Source: Myripristis murdjan
Lineage: Eukaryota; Chordata; Actinopteri; Holocentriformes; Holocentridae
Direction of reading: 5' to 3'
DNA: 64,000 nucleotides
Assembly (NCBI RefSeq): GCF_902150065.1
Contig: NC_043983.1
Location: forward strand, 6,586,821-6,650,820
The position numbers and the translations under genes were made by a program. The notes under the pieces are model-generated. The model was not told where the DNA came from and did no database searches. It saw only the letters and a list, made by a program, of their open reading frames with translations. Below are positions 44,413-57,046 of the stretch, one piece after another. How positions within the stretch are numbered: the stretch's first letter is position 1; each line of letters begins with the position of its first letter.

Positions 44413-47400
44413 CCGCCAGCAGCCTCTCTCCAGCACCTCTCTGCCTGTGTGAGTACACCGTGCTGACTCCTCATCTGCAGCCGAGGTCATGCTATAGTTA
44501 CCCCGTACAGTTTCAGCCGATGCACTCGTTCCCCCATAGTGTTGTCTGACCACATCATGATATGATGCTTCACTATGGAGCAGAGTTAGTGTAGTCACAG
44601 TTTTGCATTTTTCATTAGTTTTTGTCTTTCAAATCCAAACCCAACACTTTGTGAAGACTGCTGACTCCCTGTCAGTCTCAATAAACATCAGCACCAACTC
44701 CTCCTCATGTCTGTTGTGCTGTGATTGAACTGAAAAAGACTAAAACTTAAGTCATTTTCTGTTTGTTTTAGTTTTTTTTTTTTTTTTTTCAGACCAAGTT
44801 TTAGTTTTTTTTTTTTTTTTTTTTTTAGTAAACTATAATAACCTTGCTCTGGAGACACGTAGGCCTTGCCTTCCCTGTTGTCTAATGTAGTTTTTGGGGC
44901 AAATGGACCCTCCATGTATGTTGTGGTAGACGCAAACACCCAAGCATGTCTTTACACCCGTCTGTTCTTCGGTTTGTAATGAATCATGTATGATTTTAAT
45001 CTTCAATTTGCACATATGTACTCCCTGAAGAGACTGTCCACCTATTTACGTCCACTTTATTCGAAAGGGGGGTGTAATTCGGCGAGCTAGGGCAGCTCCG
45101 CAGCAGCCTTCAAAACTGTCGTGATTGCAGACCACCACCACCACCAAAAAAACAAACAAAAACAAACATAAAAGTATCCCAAATGGCATATTCAAAGTGT
45201 TGTGATGATAAATCAGAGCACTGTAGCTCCAAAATACAGTATTAGTTGTATTATTTTCCAGATGTTTTCAAACTAGGTTTGTGCTCTACACCTCATCAGA
45301 CAGAAAATATTTGCTGCATTCATGTGCTCCTGATCAGCTTGTAATTCCGTCATCAATGGTTGAAAGTACAATTAATCAGAAGTAGCCTATTTAATTGTTT
45401 ATGCGTTACCTTGATATACAAACTTCCCTTGTATTTCAAGTGACCATGACTGAATAGATAATGACAAGATTTTCATTTTAGGGGTAACCATTTACTTATT
45501 TATTACATAAGCTATTACCTTTCCCTCATCTATTTGTTACCATCTTTGGAGATGTGTAGGTTTTGCAATAACACTGATAGAACTGATCTCCCGCAAAGCC
45601 TCTTTAGTGACAATATCCAGCAGTTGTTGGGGAAAAAAATAAGATTTACACAATAAAGGAGTAAGCCGGCTAATAGAGCAAATGCCAGCAACTGAGTTTT
45701 ATTCCCACAAAAATGGTAAACAGCTGTGAGTTTTGATTGCAGCACCCAGAAAAACTTTTAATCATTGGTATTGATAGATTATAGCTTTAATTTTCATTTT
45801 TAGAATGTGAAACTGGCTGGGTGTCCTTTCACTCTGCAGATCCATTATGGTCATTATGAGCTGTGGGGCAGCAAAATGTTACTTAGTGCCCCTCTCTAAT
45901 AGAGGTCTTATAAGGTTTTATGTTACAGCCAGTGCCTGTAAAAGTCAGGAGATATTTCACAAAGCAGATTAGAAAGTGAGACCGATAACTGTGGAAAAGA
46001 TTATGCTATATGCTGGTGATAGTGATTTTAATCTGTAATTACGTAAACACAAGGACACAAGAGGTTTTGAATCCAGCTGGATAGAAGACGTGCTCTCTTA
46101 AAGTCAGTTTGATTCTCCTGTTTGGAAGTGGGCTAAATCGTACAATTATTCTGATCACAGATTGAACTTTCACACATCTCATTTGCAAAGCAGATTTTAT
46201 AGTTCAGGCTTGGGTGGCATTAAAAGGGTCATTTAAAAGTCATAACTTGATGAAACGTAGCACTTAGGTAACCTTTTACTAATGCAGTAATGTCTGTGTC
46301 TGCAGGTTTCTGACTTTGTGGTGCCTTGTGGTACAGGCGTGCAGGAGCAGCACCATGGAGTGGAAATCATCTGAGTGTCAGGGAATTTGGGGACTGCCAA
46401 CTAACTTTATTTTTTATTTTATTTTATTTTTTACCTTTACCTTGTTAACATCTCATAAGGAAACATGTTCAGGTGCTTGAGACACAAATGTCTTAATATA
46501 CTTGCTTAAAAGGAACTAACATGCTCTCACACACACTCACACACTCTTGTGCCTTTATAAATTGTTAAATTTTCATGTCTGACTTTAAGAATAAATGAAG
46601 CTATTTCAATCTTGTATGTACATGTTTTATTAGTATGAAATTACTTGCATTTACAAACCTGTTAAATATGTTGTCAGATGTCGACGGTACAAGAGTCCCT
46701 CTGCTGACACGTCAAAACTGGCCATGGTTACACTTGTCTCATAATATGCTTTCACACCCATTTTCCAAAGTAGCCTCTTTGAAATCTCATCAGAAACCAC
46801 AGCTGGCACACAGCTACAGGCAACACAGACTCTGGTGTTGGCAGGTTGAAGGGAAAAAAAAAAATTACCCTGCATATGTGATGTGGCGCCTGTATTTCCA
46901 CTCATTTTGACTGAGGCTGTCAGAATCATACATCACTTAGCTCTCTCAAACAGTTTGAAAATGACAGGAGACATCAATCAGTGGAGGGGAGCTTTAAGCA
47001 GAGGTGTGGATACAAATATGAACCTAATATAACAGTAATTAGAGCAGGTCCACACTGTTATTGTGTACGATTATGTGTACAGGTTTCAAAGACACAAATC
47101 ATCTGGCCACGAGTAATAGTCCTTGGTGCACACCTTTTAAAATTCAGATGAGAGTGCAGACAGGCTCACAATGTGATTCTGAATTACATTGTGGATGCAG
47201 CCTAGCCACGATGCACACACTGGTAACAAAGAGAGGCTGTGAAAAAGTTGAGCAGATTTAAGAAATCTACCTACAGGACACAAAGTGTACAAAAGTGTGG
47301 ACGCAAGGTGATTTTGTTTCATGAAATGTGATCTTTGGAATCGCATCCCTAGAACTGCACTGAAATTCCAGTAATTAACTCATCTGGACGCAGCCCAGTC

Positions 47401-47643
47401 CCAAAAGCAATGCAGACACAAATTCAGAGGCAAATGTGAGCCTACAGCAATATGATGGCATCCACGATTCAGAGTCAAATCTCAAATTGGTGTCAAAGTG
47501 TGACCATTTCCACCTGGCTGCTGTCAAACTGAGACGTCCGTCATACAGTCCATTTGTGCACACACACACAAGCAGCTGTGACATCGTGGGTAACGGATGA
47601 GAGAACCCATGTCTGACCATGAAGGACATCCATTACTACATAT
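44413..47643. other. GNG5-RPF1 intergenic region
   Basis: After the GNG5 3' UTR there are two T tracts (44770-44790 and 44806-44826) and AT-rich sequence. One plus-strand stretch at 46306-46375 has an acceptor-like TGTGTCTGCAG and a downstream AATAAA near 46590, but no recognisable product. The RPF1 3' UTR should occupy the right-hand end on the minus strand. No mobile element was identified with confidence. Confidence 0.4.
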
Positions 47644-50600
47644 TCAAAGCTGGAACTTTCTTCTGCAGGCATCCATTTCATGGCGCTGAAAACACAGAGA
47701 AAAAAGTTTAGCTTTACCAGAAAAGTCTGTGACATTTGTGAATAATTGTGGTTGAGCCAATCTCCTATTTCGAGTCACATTTATCTTAAAAAAAAAAAAT
47801 GCTTGGAACAAAATGGGATTGTCACTACAGCACTTTCCAGAGCAAATATTTATGAATGAGAGACTAACACTTGGCTGCAAAGATGTTGGCTACACACATT
47901 CAAACAAATATCACGTGTGTGTGTGTGTGTACAGTGATGAGGCCTGATGTCTCAGTTAGAAGACTACACTGCCATGCCTGTGCTGCTTGTATTTCTTGTC
48001 ATTTCAAAAAGATGGAGACTCACCTTGAGAACCCACTCATACTCTCCAAACTTTGAGTCGAAGGTGCCTTTCTGTAGCGAGCGCAGTTTGAGGGTGAAGC
48101 GGGGTCCGAGCTCTTGAATGCCAACTTTCTTCTCATTCTTGAAGATGTACCTTTAGATATGCAACAAGCTATTTATTGGTTCTTCCACGCATAACTCATA
48201 TCAGTTCTCATATCACTCTATCAGAATCTTCAGGCACAACTGTGAAGAAGATATGGGCTGGGAATGATGTGGCATATGTGAAAAGGGTGCGCACATGGAA
48301 GACAGATTCAAAGGAAATTTTTTAACTGGGTATGTTGGACAATTTCCCCTGGGCTCAAGAAACATCAGGTCTTTGCACTATTTTCAGAAATAAATCACCG
48401 AGCCAACTGGTTGTGATTTCTTTCCACCTGGGGATGGTCAGTCACTCGAGGAATATATTAACAACGTTTGATATGAAAATCTGACCATAAGGCCGGGCAC
48501 AGCTTGTCAATACATGTCAATTTCAATACCAGTTCTCAGAATGATACTTTTTGTAATATCAAGCTTTGCTCCACTCTCCTCATGCAGTTCAGTTCATATA
48601 TTCACCTGTGGAATCTGAAAAAGACGAAGTCTCTCTGGTTGTGGAAGGTGGCGACCTGCCGGCCCACAAACTGAGGGTCGTGTGGGAAAAGCGCAGCAAA
48701 CAGACGGCCAATCGTGTGGCCCAGACGCGTGGAGAAGTTGTTGAGGATCACCTCTGGGCTGTGCATGGTTGGATCCTTGCCTCGCCTCTACAAAGAGAAA
48801 AGAGTACATTTCATTGGTATTTATACTGGGATCAGCCATTAACAGGGCTGTGCTGTTATGGTTTCACTACTGAGCCTTGGAGCTGACTGTAGCAATTCAA
48901 TCAAATACTAATTCCTTCAAGGACAGTGGCAGGCAACTTAAAAAAAACAAAAACAACAACAAAAAAACACAGGCTCTCTTTCCTCAGAACTAAAACATTT
49001 AACTGGGAAAAGAAAAGATTTTATTTATGCTGACTTACCTTCATTTCCTTGCGTAGTCGAACACTGCTGACTTTGAAGTGTGCCGTGGGCCCATCGGGGA
49101 GGTGGCAGAGAACCATGCCATCTTAATGTGGTGTTGGGGAAAGCCAACATTAGAGAGGTCACACTGCAGGAAAACCTCCGCTAACACAGTCAAAAGAGAA
49201 ACCTTGAAAACAGATCTGCGCTACTTTCATGTTACAACAGTGGACTGACTGCTGAATAAAAACACCACTTATGACAAAGCTCTGTATCGGCATCATCCTC
49301 GTCTTCTAAAACGTCTGCTTCAAAGGATACTGGGCACTTTGCGATCCTCGTTGATCACCATGAGATATGTGAAGCCCCTGGCAACACACTGCGGGATAAT
49401 TCTCTTCAAGGCCAAGCCTCTTCTGTAGTACACATGGGCGTCTGGGATTACTGTGGCCAGCTGCTCACAGAACCGCACCGTCCTCTGAAACAAACACAAC
49501 AACAATGTGTCAAACAGATAAATTCAAATCCTAGGTATAAAAAAAAAGGATTTTATGTGAGACCTGAGATGGCTGGAATTCACCACATCAGGATGAATGA
49601 TTCAGTGTGAAGGTGTAGGAAATCCCAGAAAAGTATCTTGAACTGATACACTAACAGTCAAATCTTATATAAATCTCTATATTTTTAATGCATTGTCTTA
49701 TGCAGCATCAGTCCACCATCTGGTACATAATGCTGACTAAAAATGGCAGTGGTTGACTGACAGTGCTAATATTTAGAGAGCAGCACAGCCAATGGCTGAT
49801 ATATAATGAGATATGATGAGTTTTTTTGGTTGTTTTTTTTGTATCTGATTAAATTCAACATTTTAATTATAACAAATGAGCCACAAAATTGCTGGACATA
49901 AATGAATACTTATTTAACATTAATGTTATTGTCTACTTTGTCTCTGTTTGCAGGAGTAGATCTGCGCTCTGCCTGCAGTGCACTTCTTTTTAATAAAAAA
50001 GCTTCCTCAGGGATGAAAAATAAATAAAAATTGAATGCACATAACAACAGCATTTATCGGCAGATAGGAGGGAGAGCTAACATGGTTCCACAGCAGCCAC
50101 AACGACAGGCTGCCTTCAGATGTGTCTGCAGACAGTTTTTATCTATCGGCTTTGTGACGGTACACATCAGCTGATGCTGATTATCTCAGCATGTCAGATA
50201 TCAGCCTGATTGCTAAGTCTATCTCTAGTCCATGCTCTGGTTTAGAAACTCCTATTACAATTTGTTTTAGCATGTTTAGCTGCCAGACGTTTGGTGATTG
50301 CCATAAGGGACCATAAACTGACAAGTTCACTGACTCAGAAATACAAAGACAATTTAGTGCAGCCTGCGACTGACTAACAGACAGCCTGACGATACTGAAC
50401 TGACTAAATGTCTGAACTGTTCTGATGATGATCCAGCAGGTTAATAATACTATTAATCTGCCTGTCTTATCAGGGTAAAAATCACAAAACAGAGCAGCAA
50501 AGGATACACAGCCCCATCCCCACTAATGAGATGCTCACATCTTTTGTCCAAATAAAATAAAATTCTGGTGTCAGCATGCAAACGTCTCAATGGACTGCAT

Positions 50601-52924
50601 AAAAAAATAATAAAAAAAAAACGTACACACTGTCTCCTAACAAGCATGGAGAGCGCTCTATTCAGCATCTGAATCTTCTGTCTGTCACTGCAGTGTCTTT
50701 TAGTATAAAGCACCAGAGAACGCTTGCACAATGTTCCCAAGTTCAGCTTTACAACAAATGCTGCAAATTAGTTACAAGTACTAGATAGCAGATCTGGTGC
50801 CAAATGCTTGTTTATGTAGCTTTAAATATCCACGCACAGCAATATAAATTTCATTCTTAGAGGCAGTCACAGAGGGAAAATAATTCAGAGCACACCAATA
50901 TAAAAGCATCAGCCACTCAGTGTTTACATGCCAGTCCCTCTGTCACCAGTGGATCATAACGACATGAAGTGTATCCTTCCCTGTCATATGTGCATTTGTT
51001 TGTATCCATGACAACAATAAACTGACAGACTGTGACAAGACGGATGTGACAGCAGCGGCCACTCACCCCCCTGGGTCTGTCCGATGTTGTGATGAGCACT
51101 TTGGGGTTAGTCAGCCGGTTGAAGTAGGCAGAGAATTCATCAGTTCCCTCATCAAAGGCAACCTGAAAATTACAGCACCGGACGCAACTTAATGCAAATC
51201 CACCACAAACATCATGTGAGAAGAGGAGGAGGAGGAGGGCAGAATGAGCGAGCTGGTACCTCTTCATCCTCCGGGTCGACTGTTGTCTCGTCGTACACCC
51301 TCTGGTTCTCTATCGTTTTGGGGACTTCTTTAGGTGGTGCCTACGGTTAGGAAAAAGTGCTCAACGGTAGTTTTTAATAAACACTGAGATAGACATTAAT
51401 ATTTTTCCTTGTGCCAACTCAGACTTACAGACTCTGACCCACTGTATGCCAAATGCTTAGGGACAGCAGCACTCACCTTGTCACCTAAAGCCTCCCTTTC
51501 TTTTCTCCTCTTTTTCTTCAGCTGCATCTTTTGCTGAAACATGAAAGGAACAACATTTAGCTCTTAATTACATGCTCATATATGAAGAGGGCAGTGTGGT
51601 TGACCCTTTTAGCTATCATTTATGTGCTTATCCCCGTATCATTCCAGCCTTTTCCTAGTCATACATCTGTAGTAAACACTTTGTTTTGCTTAGGCGCCTA
51701 TTTATCTTTTCATTTATTTAGAGTGTATAAGGTGTATAAGGTGTAGAACATTAAGATAGGAGCATGTAATGAAGTTGCTGCAGCTATTTTGGGGTTGATA
51801 AATGGCCAAAAATTCCACATTAGGACACAAAGGCCTTGTGGAACACCACTGAAAAATCCATGCTTTGATTTGGTATCAAAAACTTTCGACATTTGGAGAT
51901 TTCATGTCAATTAGATGATTGGATTAGATTAGTTGTCAATATACTAGGGGCGGGAATCATTAGAGGCCCCACAATACAATATTATCTCACAACTTAACTC
52001 ACAATACGTGAGTATTGTGATTTTCAACATTTTGCAATATACCAAGTACTGCGATAACATATACTGCGATATATTTCTTTTGTCGACTGCAAATTATGCT
52101 GCAAAAGAAAACTCTGTCGACATCTGTTTTATCTAACAAGATAAAAAATGTTTAATTCTTTTCATCTCCATTAAATCATGTTTATTGCAGTAAAATGAGA
52201 CAGACTGACCAGCTCTGTCAGATCCTTGGTGATACAATATCGATACATAGTGTCCATGTATCGATACAATATTGACACAAAAATATTGTGATACTATGCT
52301 GTATGAATTTTTTCCCCAACCCAAAAATATGCCATGGAAAACCAGACTTCCTCTGAATGGCCTTGCTCTCTAGTTTGTGGCTGTAAAGTTTCATGAGGCT
52401 GTGATCACCCTAGAGGTCACTATAGGTCATTTTATACAGTGATCAAGCTTCAAAAAATGGCCTCACTACAGTGAAATGTCTGCTATGGGGGCAAACATCA
52501 TCAGACATGAACCAAATGTGGCTCATTGAATCCACAAGAGTCTCAGCTTTCCAGTCAAAGCCAACTGATGCAGCTCCAAGACTGTTTAGGCCATTTCCAT
52601 CCAGACATCTGGAGGTCAGAGGTCAAAACAGCCATACTACTCCCCCCACCCACACTCTCCCTCCCTGTGTATACTTACCTTTCTTTTCTCCTGCTTGAGT
52701 TTCATGAACATGAGGTGTCTGCGCTGTTTATTCTTGACCTCCGACAGGCTGAAAGTGGGGGGGAAGGCGGCTCCCTGCGAGCTGCTGTCAGCCTGTCCGC
52801 CCTCTGCTTTCTCAGCGGCGCTGGCGTCGCCATTCTCGCCTTGAGCTGTGCTGTCTTTCTTCGGCTTCTTCGTCTTCTTTTTCTTGCCTTTGTCCTGCTT
52901 TTTGGGCGCCTCCGTGCTGTCCAT
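47644..52924 (-). CDS. rpf1: Ribosome production factor 1 (Brix domain)
   Basis: RPF1 is a nucleolar Brix-family protein that binds 5.8S/25S-28S pre-rRNA during large-subunit assembly. Nine exons read in frame: 52924-52679, 51533-51477, 51340-51260, 51162-51067, 49484-49331, 49121-49039, 48787-48606, 48150-48024 and 47685-47644, total 355 residues against 349 in human. The first 80 residues are Lys/Ala-rich ([13 protein letters not shown]), typical of the nucleolar tail. The Brix domain spans roughly residues 150-340, with [71 protein letters not shown] and [17 protein letters not shown]. All introns are GT-AG. A clear upstream ATG context and no damage suggest it is functional. Confidence 0.95.
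51780..52460 (+). repeat. Left arm of an inverted repeat pair, interrupted
   Basis: Blocks 51825-51910 (GGAACACCACTG to GGAGATTTCATG) and 52325-52460 (GTTTGTGGCTGTAAAG, CTAGAGGTCACTATAGGTCA) match in reverse the segment 53290-53580. In the right arm the two blocks are about 75 bases apart; here about 400 bases of AT-rich sequence rich in GATACAATAT words separate them, so an element probably inserted. The arms flank RPF1 exon 1. Confidence 0.75.
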
Positions 52925-53166
52925 CTCCCCGGCCGTGTTTTTACTTCTTTTTCACGTGTTCCGTCTGTTCCCGTGCTCACGTCCGGTGTACAGGAAATGA
53001 CGTTTGTGTTTTGGGCTAAGACGTTTGCCACCTAGTGGTGAGGAGGAGCGGAAATAAATACAACCAATACTTCATTATAAGACAATCTAATAAAATAGGT
53101 ATAATATAATAACTAAATGGTAGAAATGCTTAATTACCGGTAATAAAATTTAAAATATTCATTCAA

Positions 53167-53167
53167 A

Positions 53168-53219
<52 letters not shown>

Positions 53220-53220
53220 T
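53167..53220 (+). repeat. (ATT)n microsatellite
   Basis: About 18 ATT units followed by a T tract, between RPF1 and the right arm of the inverted repeat. Confidence 0.95.
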
Positions 53221-53284
53221 AATTTTTTTTTTATCGTGACTGAGCACTAGGCCATTTAACCCTTTAGTTCCTATAGTATCCATT

Positions 53285-53585
53285 TCATTGCAGGGAGAAG
53301 CTTGATATCACTGTATAAAATGACCTATAGTGACCTCTAGGAGAATCACAGCCTCATCAGACTTTACAGCCACAAACTATAGAGGGAGGATGTCTGGTTT
53401 TCCTAGGTTTATTGACAATAGAGGGAGTTTCTGTGCAATTTCCAACACAGAATCATCGCCATCCAATCACTGAAAAAAATGCAATTCTTGTAGAAATCTC
53501 CGAATGTCAAAGGTTTTCGATAGCAAATCAAAACATGGATTTTCCCATGGTGTTCCTCAAGGTCTTGGTGTCCTTTTTTTTTTTT
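53285..53585 (-). repeat. Right arm of the inverted repeat pair
   Basis: Uninterrupted copy of the family seen at 51780-52460 in the opposite orientation, ending in a T tract (53574-53592). The remaining sequence to 54570 is AT-rich with no gene seen. Confidence 0.75.
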
Positions 53586-54571
53586 TTTTTTTATCAATTC
53601 TGAAGTGGTCAAGAATGGTTAAATTTTGCACTTAATATTTGTAACAAATGGTATCATCATAAAAACTGCTGCAACAACTTATGACACATAATTGAACATG
53701 GGAATGGCTATGGTATCCTCCTATCATCGTCCTGAAGGTCCCCTGTCCCTGCTAACTTGGGTTTAAGAAAGGGCCTGACTGGTACAGGGCTAAACAACCT
53801 TGACAATATGGACAACATACACTTGATCATTTCTGCTAGTAGTAATGTAGTGATAAATTAAAATGGGTTCACTATGACCTCTAGTCAGTGATCAAAACAG
53901 TAATACACACATCACATAACTCTTTGAATTCCTAACATATTCAGTGCTACTGTTGCCTATGTTGTATTCTATTATACCAGGTTTCTATTGAAATGATCCA
54001 AGATATTGTTAATTTAAGTGATAAACAAAATAAAAGTCATGTCCTATAAGTTATAGTGTAGTTATGTCTCCAAAACTTGCCTTATCACAGCTATGGGCTT
54101 GAATAGGCCAACGCTGCTTTTACTTATTTTGTTTTCCTTCCTTCTTTTTATTCTTCCTCTTCTTGTTGTTCTTTTTTAAAACTCATGTTCATATTCTGAT
54201 AATGCTGTTGCTGTGGCTCTTTCCTATATATATACATCATATTTTGCAATTTAGACAAAAGCTTGGAGCAACATGAAAGATGTTACTTTACCACAGTGCC
54301 TACTGCCATTCATAGAGGAATATTTTTTAACAAAGAGGATTACATCTGAAGGACAACATTCACTTAGTATTAAAAATCTTCATGTTAAAAACAATCATTT
54401 TGGCTGCTGCATATATACAGTATGTTGCAGTCTCTCAGTGATTAAAGGTACATTATTTAGAGGGCCACAAAAGCACACAGTTCAAAAACACCAAAACATG
54501 ATTTCTGGTTTAAAATGTCATAATGCCAACAGTTGTAAGAGATAATCACTGTCTGGAGTTTTAGAGTTCCT

Positions 54572-57046
54572 TCATTTGAGCATGCGGCGTCTCGTCAGGA
54601 GAGGCTTCAAATTCTCCTCGCTGTTCATATCAGCAGTGCAGGTCCAGCCATCAGTGGACTTCAATACATCAGTCACACACCACTCAGACTGATCCACTGT
54701 GTCTGAGAAGGAGACCAGAATAAACATCTACATGTGCACAGGAAACCCAATGCTGTGTTACTGACAATGAAAATCTGCACTGGATATAGAAGAGTAGATC
54801 TGATTAGACAGTGAAACATTGAAATAGATCTGGAGGCTGGATATGATAGATAATAGATAATAATCTTTATTGCCTATAGATGTGGAAATGTGCCCTCAGC
54901 TTCACAAGTTGGATAAAACACGTCGCAGCAAATCACAATCCATATAATAATCAAAACACAACATGCAGAGTGCAGACGACAGACATGGCTCCAGTGCGAA
55001 CAGTGTTAACTAGATGAGCAGAGTTATGGCACTGGGTATGAAAGATGTTTTTTTTTTTTTTTTTCTTCAAACGCTGCAGCGGCTCTATAGAATTGAGGGT
55101 AGTTTTTTAAATTCTTCAAAGAGGGGATGGGCAGGGCCACACCCAATTTGTCTGGCTTTTTGTTTCACCTGCATTTCACCTGATCTCAATTCCACTCAGC
55201 TGAAAAATGGACAAGACAAGCATACACAAGCATAGTTTTAAAGTTGAGGCCCTTTTTAGTGTAACTATAATAAAGTAATAATATTATTCCTTCTACTGGT
55301 TTTCGGTAGTTATTTTGATTATTAATCCTTTCCTTTCTTTTCATCAACAGCTCCTGTCCCTGCATCTCCTTGAAATTATTTTCTTGCAAGCTTTTATTTT
55401 GGAATCAAGTCTCTGTCCTCCTTTCAGTAATGGGTCTGTGTGCCTCATCAGTCATAACATCAAATATTTAAAAGAAGTTACACCTTTAATTCCCAGGGCG
55501 AAATTCCCCAGGTGGTGTTGTTGGTCCATTTTCCTAAACTCTCCACCATAGCCCTCGCTATGCTTGGGATATGTTTTTCAAAAGAAAAATTATGGATATA
55601 CTTGTGCTGCAAAGCTGAGAATTAAGGGGGAAAAGTTTTAGTTGCAACATTATCACTATCAGCAAATAGCATTGGCAAAGTGCGACAGCATAGGCAGAAC
55701 AATCAGACGATATAACTGGCATTAACGTACTGATGTTTTTGAATTGCTCATAGGAGTAGGTCATACAGATGAATGTTTGGGCATTCGGGTTTCCAGTATT
55801 AGGCCCGAAATGTCTCATGTCTGTCCCAGGAAACTTTGGTGTACTGTGTTTCAACCAAACTCCAGTGTTTTTGCCCAACATCACAACCCCTTTTAGAAGA
55901 AAAACAGCAAAACATCAACTATTATGTAATGCTTAGGAAGTTTTACAATCCACTGACTTGACAGTGATATTTCAAACCACTGCCCTCTGTAAGGGGCAAC
56001 TTGCAGAAAATATACCTAGCAATGTAGAGAGAAGCCAACACCAGCAGTTTGTAGTTTGTGCATCTTACGTTGCTATGTTACTATGTGCAATTTTTTTTTT
56101 TTTTTTTTTTTTTTTTTGGCATTTTATAACATTAAAATATCACAAAGTATATGTGGAATCGCCCTTGTTTCCTGTGCTGGACTTGCAGTTCATACGTTGC
56201 TGTTTCAGCTCATCTGATCTGGGCTCTATGTCGTACGGGCTCGGTCCTCTAATGGCCTGCACTAATGGCTGATCTCCTGGGGCTAAATCCTAAACCTGGT
56301 GGTTCAGGATTTGCTAAGCTCTGCTTTGAAACAAGTAGTGCTCACACAAAATGAGGATGGCCCTGACTAAACATATAACTGGTTTGTAGGTGCATCAAAA
56401 GTCCCAGGGTGCCGGGGGGCAGAAGTGGAGTTATATCCAAATGACTGTTTTGGAGAATTTAGGAAAAAAAAACTTTCATCTTTTTCAAAATTTGTAACAG
56501 TCACATAGGTTTGACAGCTGAAACTGAGATTCTGTTAGTTATTAAGACAAAGAAATCCTCATCAGGCCAACACGGAGCTAAAATGAATGTCAGCATTCGA
56601 CTACCTTTCACTACTAGACCTACTATTTTCATGCGAGCGCTCAGAGAAGCTGGATCAGTGAAGTTAGCAGCCGAGGTGCTACAGATAGAGAAGGAAGAGA
56701 TCCAGCATCATTGTTTTGAAGCATAGGAAACTCACTAGTGATACAAAGCAAAAATCATTTCTGTTATCCTAAAAACCAGTGTGCTGACATTGTACATTAT
56801 CTTGTTTAGAATGGGCTGCTACCTTGGTACTTGACATGACTGTCATTTAAAAAGGTTGGCTTCACCAGTTCACAGAGCGAGGGGCGGTGGAAAGGATGTG
56901 GTTTGCTATGAAGAACAATATCCCCTATAGTGACAGTTTTCAGAGCTCAAAATCTCCACCAGCCAGTCCACCTTGTTTCCTAGATCATTTCTGCATTTCA
57001 CATCAGCTCTCACACACCCCAGCAGATCCCACCACCTGTAAGGAAT
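54572..57046 (-). pseudogene. DNase II-like paralogue, fragmentary
   Basis: Three pieces on the minus strand follow DNase II order. About 57046-56930 reads DVKCRNDLGNKVDWLVEIL, the N-terminal CxxxxGxxVDWxxxxK-type start. Exon 55889-55731 reads VWLKHSTPKFPGTD then NAQTFICMTYSYEQF, with the first catalytic-region His kept and intact splice sites, length 159 against 162 in the neighbour. Exon 54702-54572 reads TVDQSEWCVTDVLKSTDGW then CTADMNSEENLKPL and a stop. The key HxK motif (DHSKW in active enzymes) is DQSEW here, so both catalytic residues are replaced. The exon for residues between these pieces (LPSNCS block) was not found and the last exon is much shorter than the neighbour's 335 bases. 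Pseudogene or catalytically dead relative; the N-terminal exon ends are uncertain. Confidence 0.7.

Noticed and set aside
46300-46600. Exon-like stretch with acceptor and AATAAA between GNG5 and RPF1
   Set aside because: GNG5 is already complete with its own polyadenylation signal, and the peptide is short and unrecognisable.
56511-56726. Plus-strand 71-codon frame inside the DNase II-like locus
   Set aside because: No domain, no splice context, and it does not match the missing DNase II exon on either strand.
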